Source of the DNA: Didymella arachidicola
Taxonomy: Eukaryota > Ascomycota > Dothideomycetes > Pleosporales > Didymellaceae
Direction of reading: 5' to 3'
Assembly (NCBI GenBank): GCA_016630955.3
Contig: CM050002.1
Span: 1,104,770 to 1,168,769, forward strand
Length of the DNA stretch: 64,000 nucleotides
How positions within the stretch are numbered: the stretch's first letter is position 1; every line of letters starts with the position of its first letter. Shown piece after piece: positions 63,913 through 64,000 of the stretch. The notes under the pieces were generated by a model that made no database searches, had not been told where the DNA came from, and was given only the letters and a program-made list of their open reading frames with translations. Both the position numbers and the translations under genes were made by a program.

Positions 63913-64000
63913 GGGTTAGGGTAGGGTTAGGGTTAGGTTCGGGTTAGGGTTAGGGTTAAGGGTTAGGGTTAGGGTTAGGGTTAGGGTTCGGGTTAGGGTT
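63913..64000 (+). repeat. Telomere, TTAGGG repeats
   Basis: Starting at about 63913 the sequence is TTAGGG repeats with a few variants (GGGTAGGG, TTCGGG twice, TTAAGGG) up to the end of the window. The G-rich strand runs 5'-3' toward the end, as at a true right chromosome end. The variants cluster near the inner edge, which is usual for proximal telomere DNA, though one TTCGGG is close to the end. Confidence 0.97.

Noticed and set aside
1..64000. CRISPR arrays, operons or other prokaryotic features
   Set aside because: No direct-repeat/spacer pattern and spliced eukaryotic genes throughout; the sequence is fungal nuclear DNA.

Overview
The window is the right end of a filamentous ascomycete chromosome, most likely a Dothideomycete or related Pezizomycotina (my inference). 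The evidence is many 43-80 nt GT-AG introns, fungal gene families (Zn2Cys6 regulator, CE1 acetylxylan esterase, pogo/Fot1-type transposons, OrsD-type zinc fingers), signs of RIP-like decay in a retrotransposon, and a terminal run of TTAGGG repeats (about 63913-64000) with the G-rich strand running 3' off the end.

Layout. (1) 1-12 kb is ordinary, dense core genome: the C-terminal end of an acidic/basic coiled-coil protein, an HSD10-like SDR, a twin-CX9C Cmc1-type cytochrome oxidase assembly factor, TAF9, a membrane-anchored FN3/coiled-coil protein and the lipin-type phosphatidate phosphatase PAH1. (2) 12-29 kb thins out. It holds tRNA-His guanylyltransferase THG1 with an unusual insertion of about 400 residues, an F-box-family-like hypothetical gene, the ribosome-biogenesis G-patch protein TMA23, a Dcr2-like metallophosphoesterase, and a broken gene joining a beta-sandwich domain to a zinc-phospholipase-like domain. 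Long stretches without genes include a degenerate ~120-bp tandem repeat. (3) 30-38.7 kb is accessory: a secreted acetylxylan esterase, then FAD monooxygenase, methyltransferase, SDR and Zn2Cys6 regulator side by side, which looks like a small tailoring-enzyme cluster without a backbone synthase. (4) 39-47.1 kb is a nest of mobile DNA: a RIP-degraded non-LTR retrotransposon 3' end, two intact pogo-like DNA transposons that abut and share a TA, and a third inverted-repeat-bounded unit whose only gene encodes a ParB/Srx-like protein. (5) 47-62.4 kb is a subtelomeric array: three tandem paralogues with OrsD-type zinc fingers and a tyrosine-recombinase-like core, followed by a telomere-linked RecQ helicase whose N-terminal half is homologous to those paralogues. 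The third paralogue ends in a copy of the helicase's own N-terminal zinc-finger module. (6) 62.4-64 kb is layered tandem repeats, a duplicated hairpin-bearing unit, and the telomere.

The most interesting material is the recombinase-like/helicase array together with the ParB-like unit. The standalone paralogues and the helicase look like members of one modular family, with the RecQ motor added to (or lost from) a zinc-finger plus recombinase-like scaffold. All of them have long intact frames next to RIP-damaged DNA, so they are either recent or protected.
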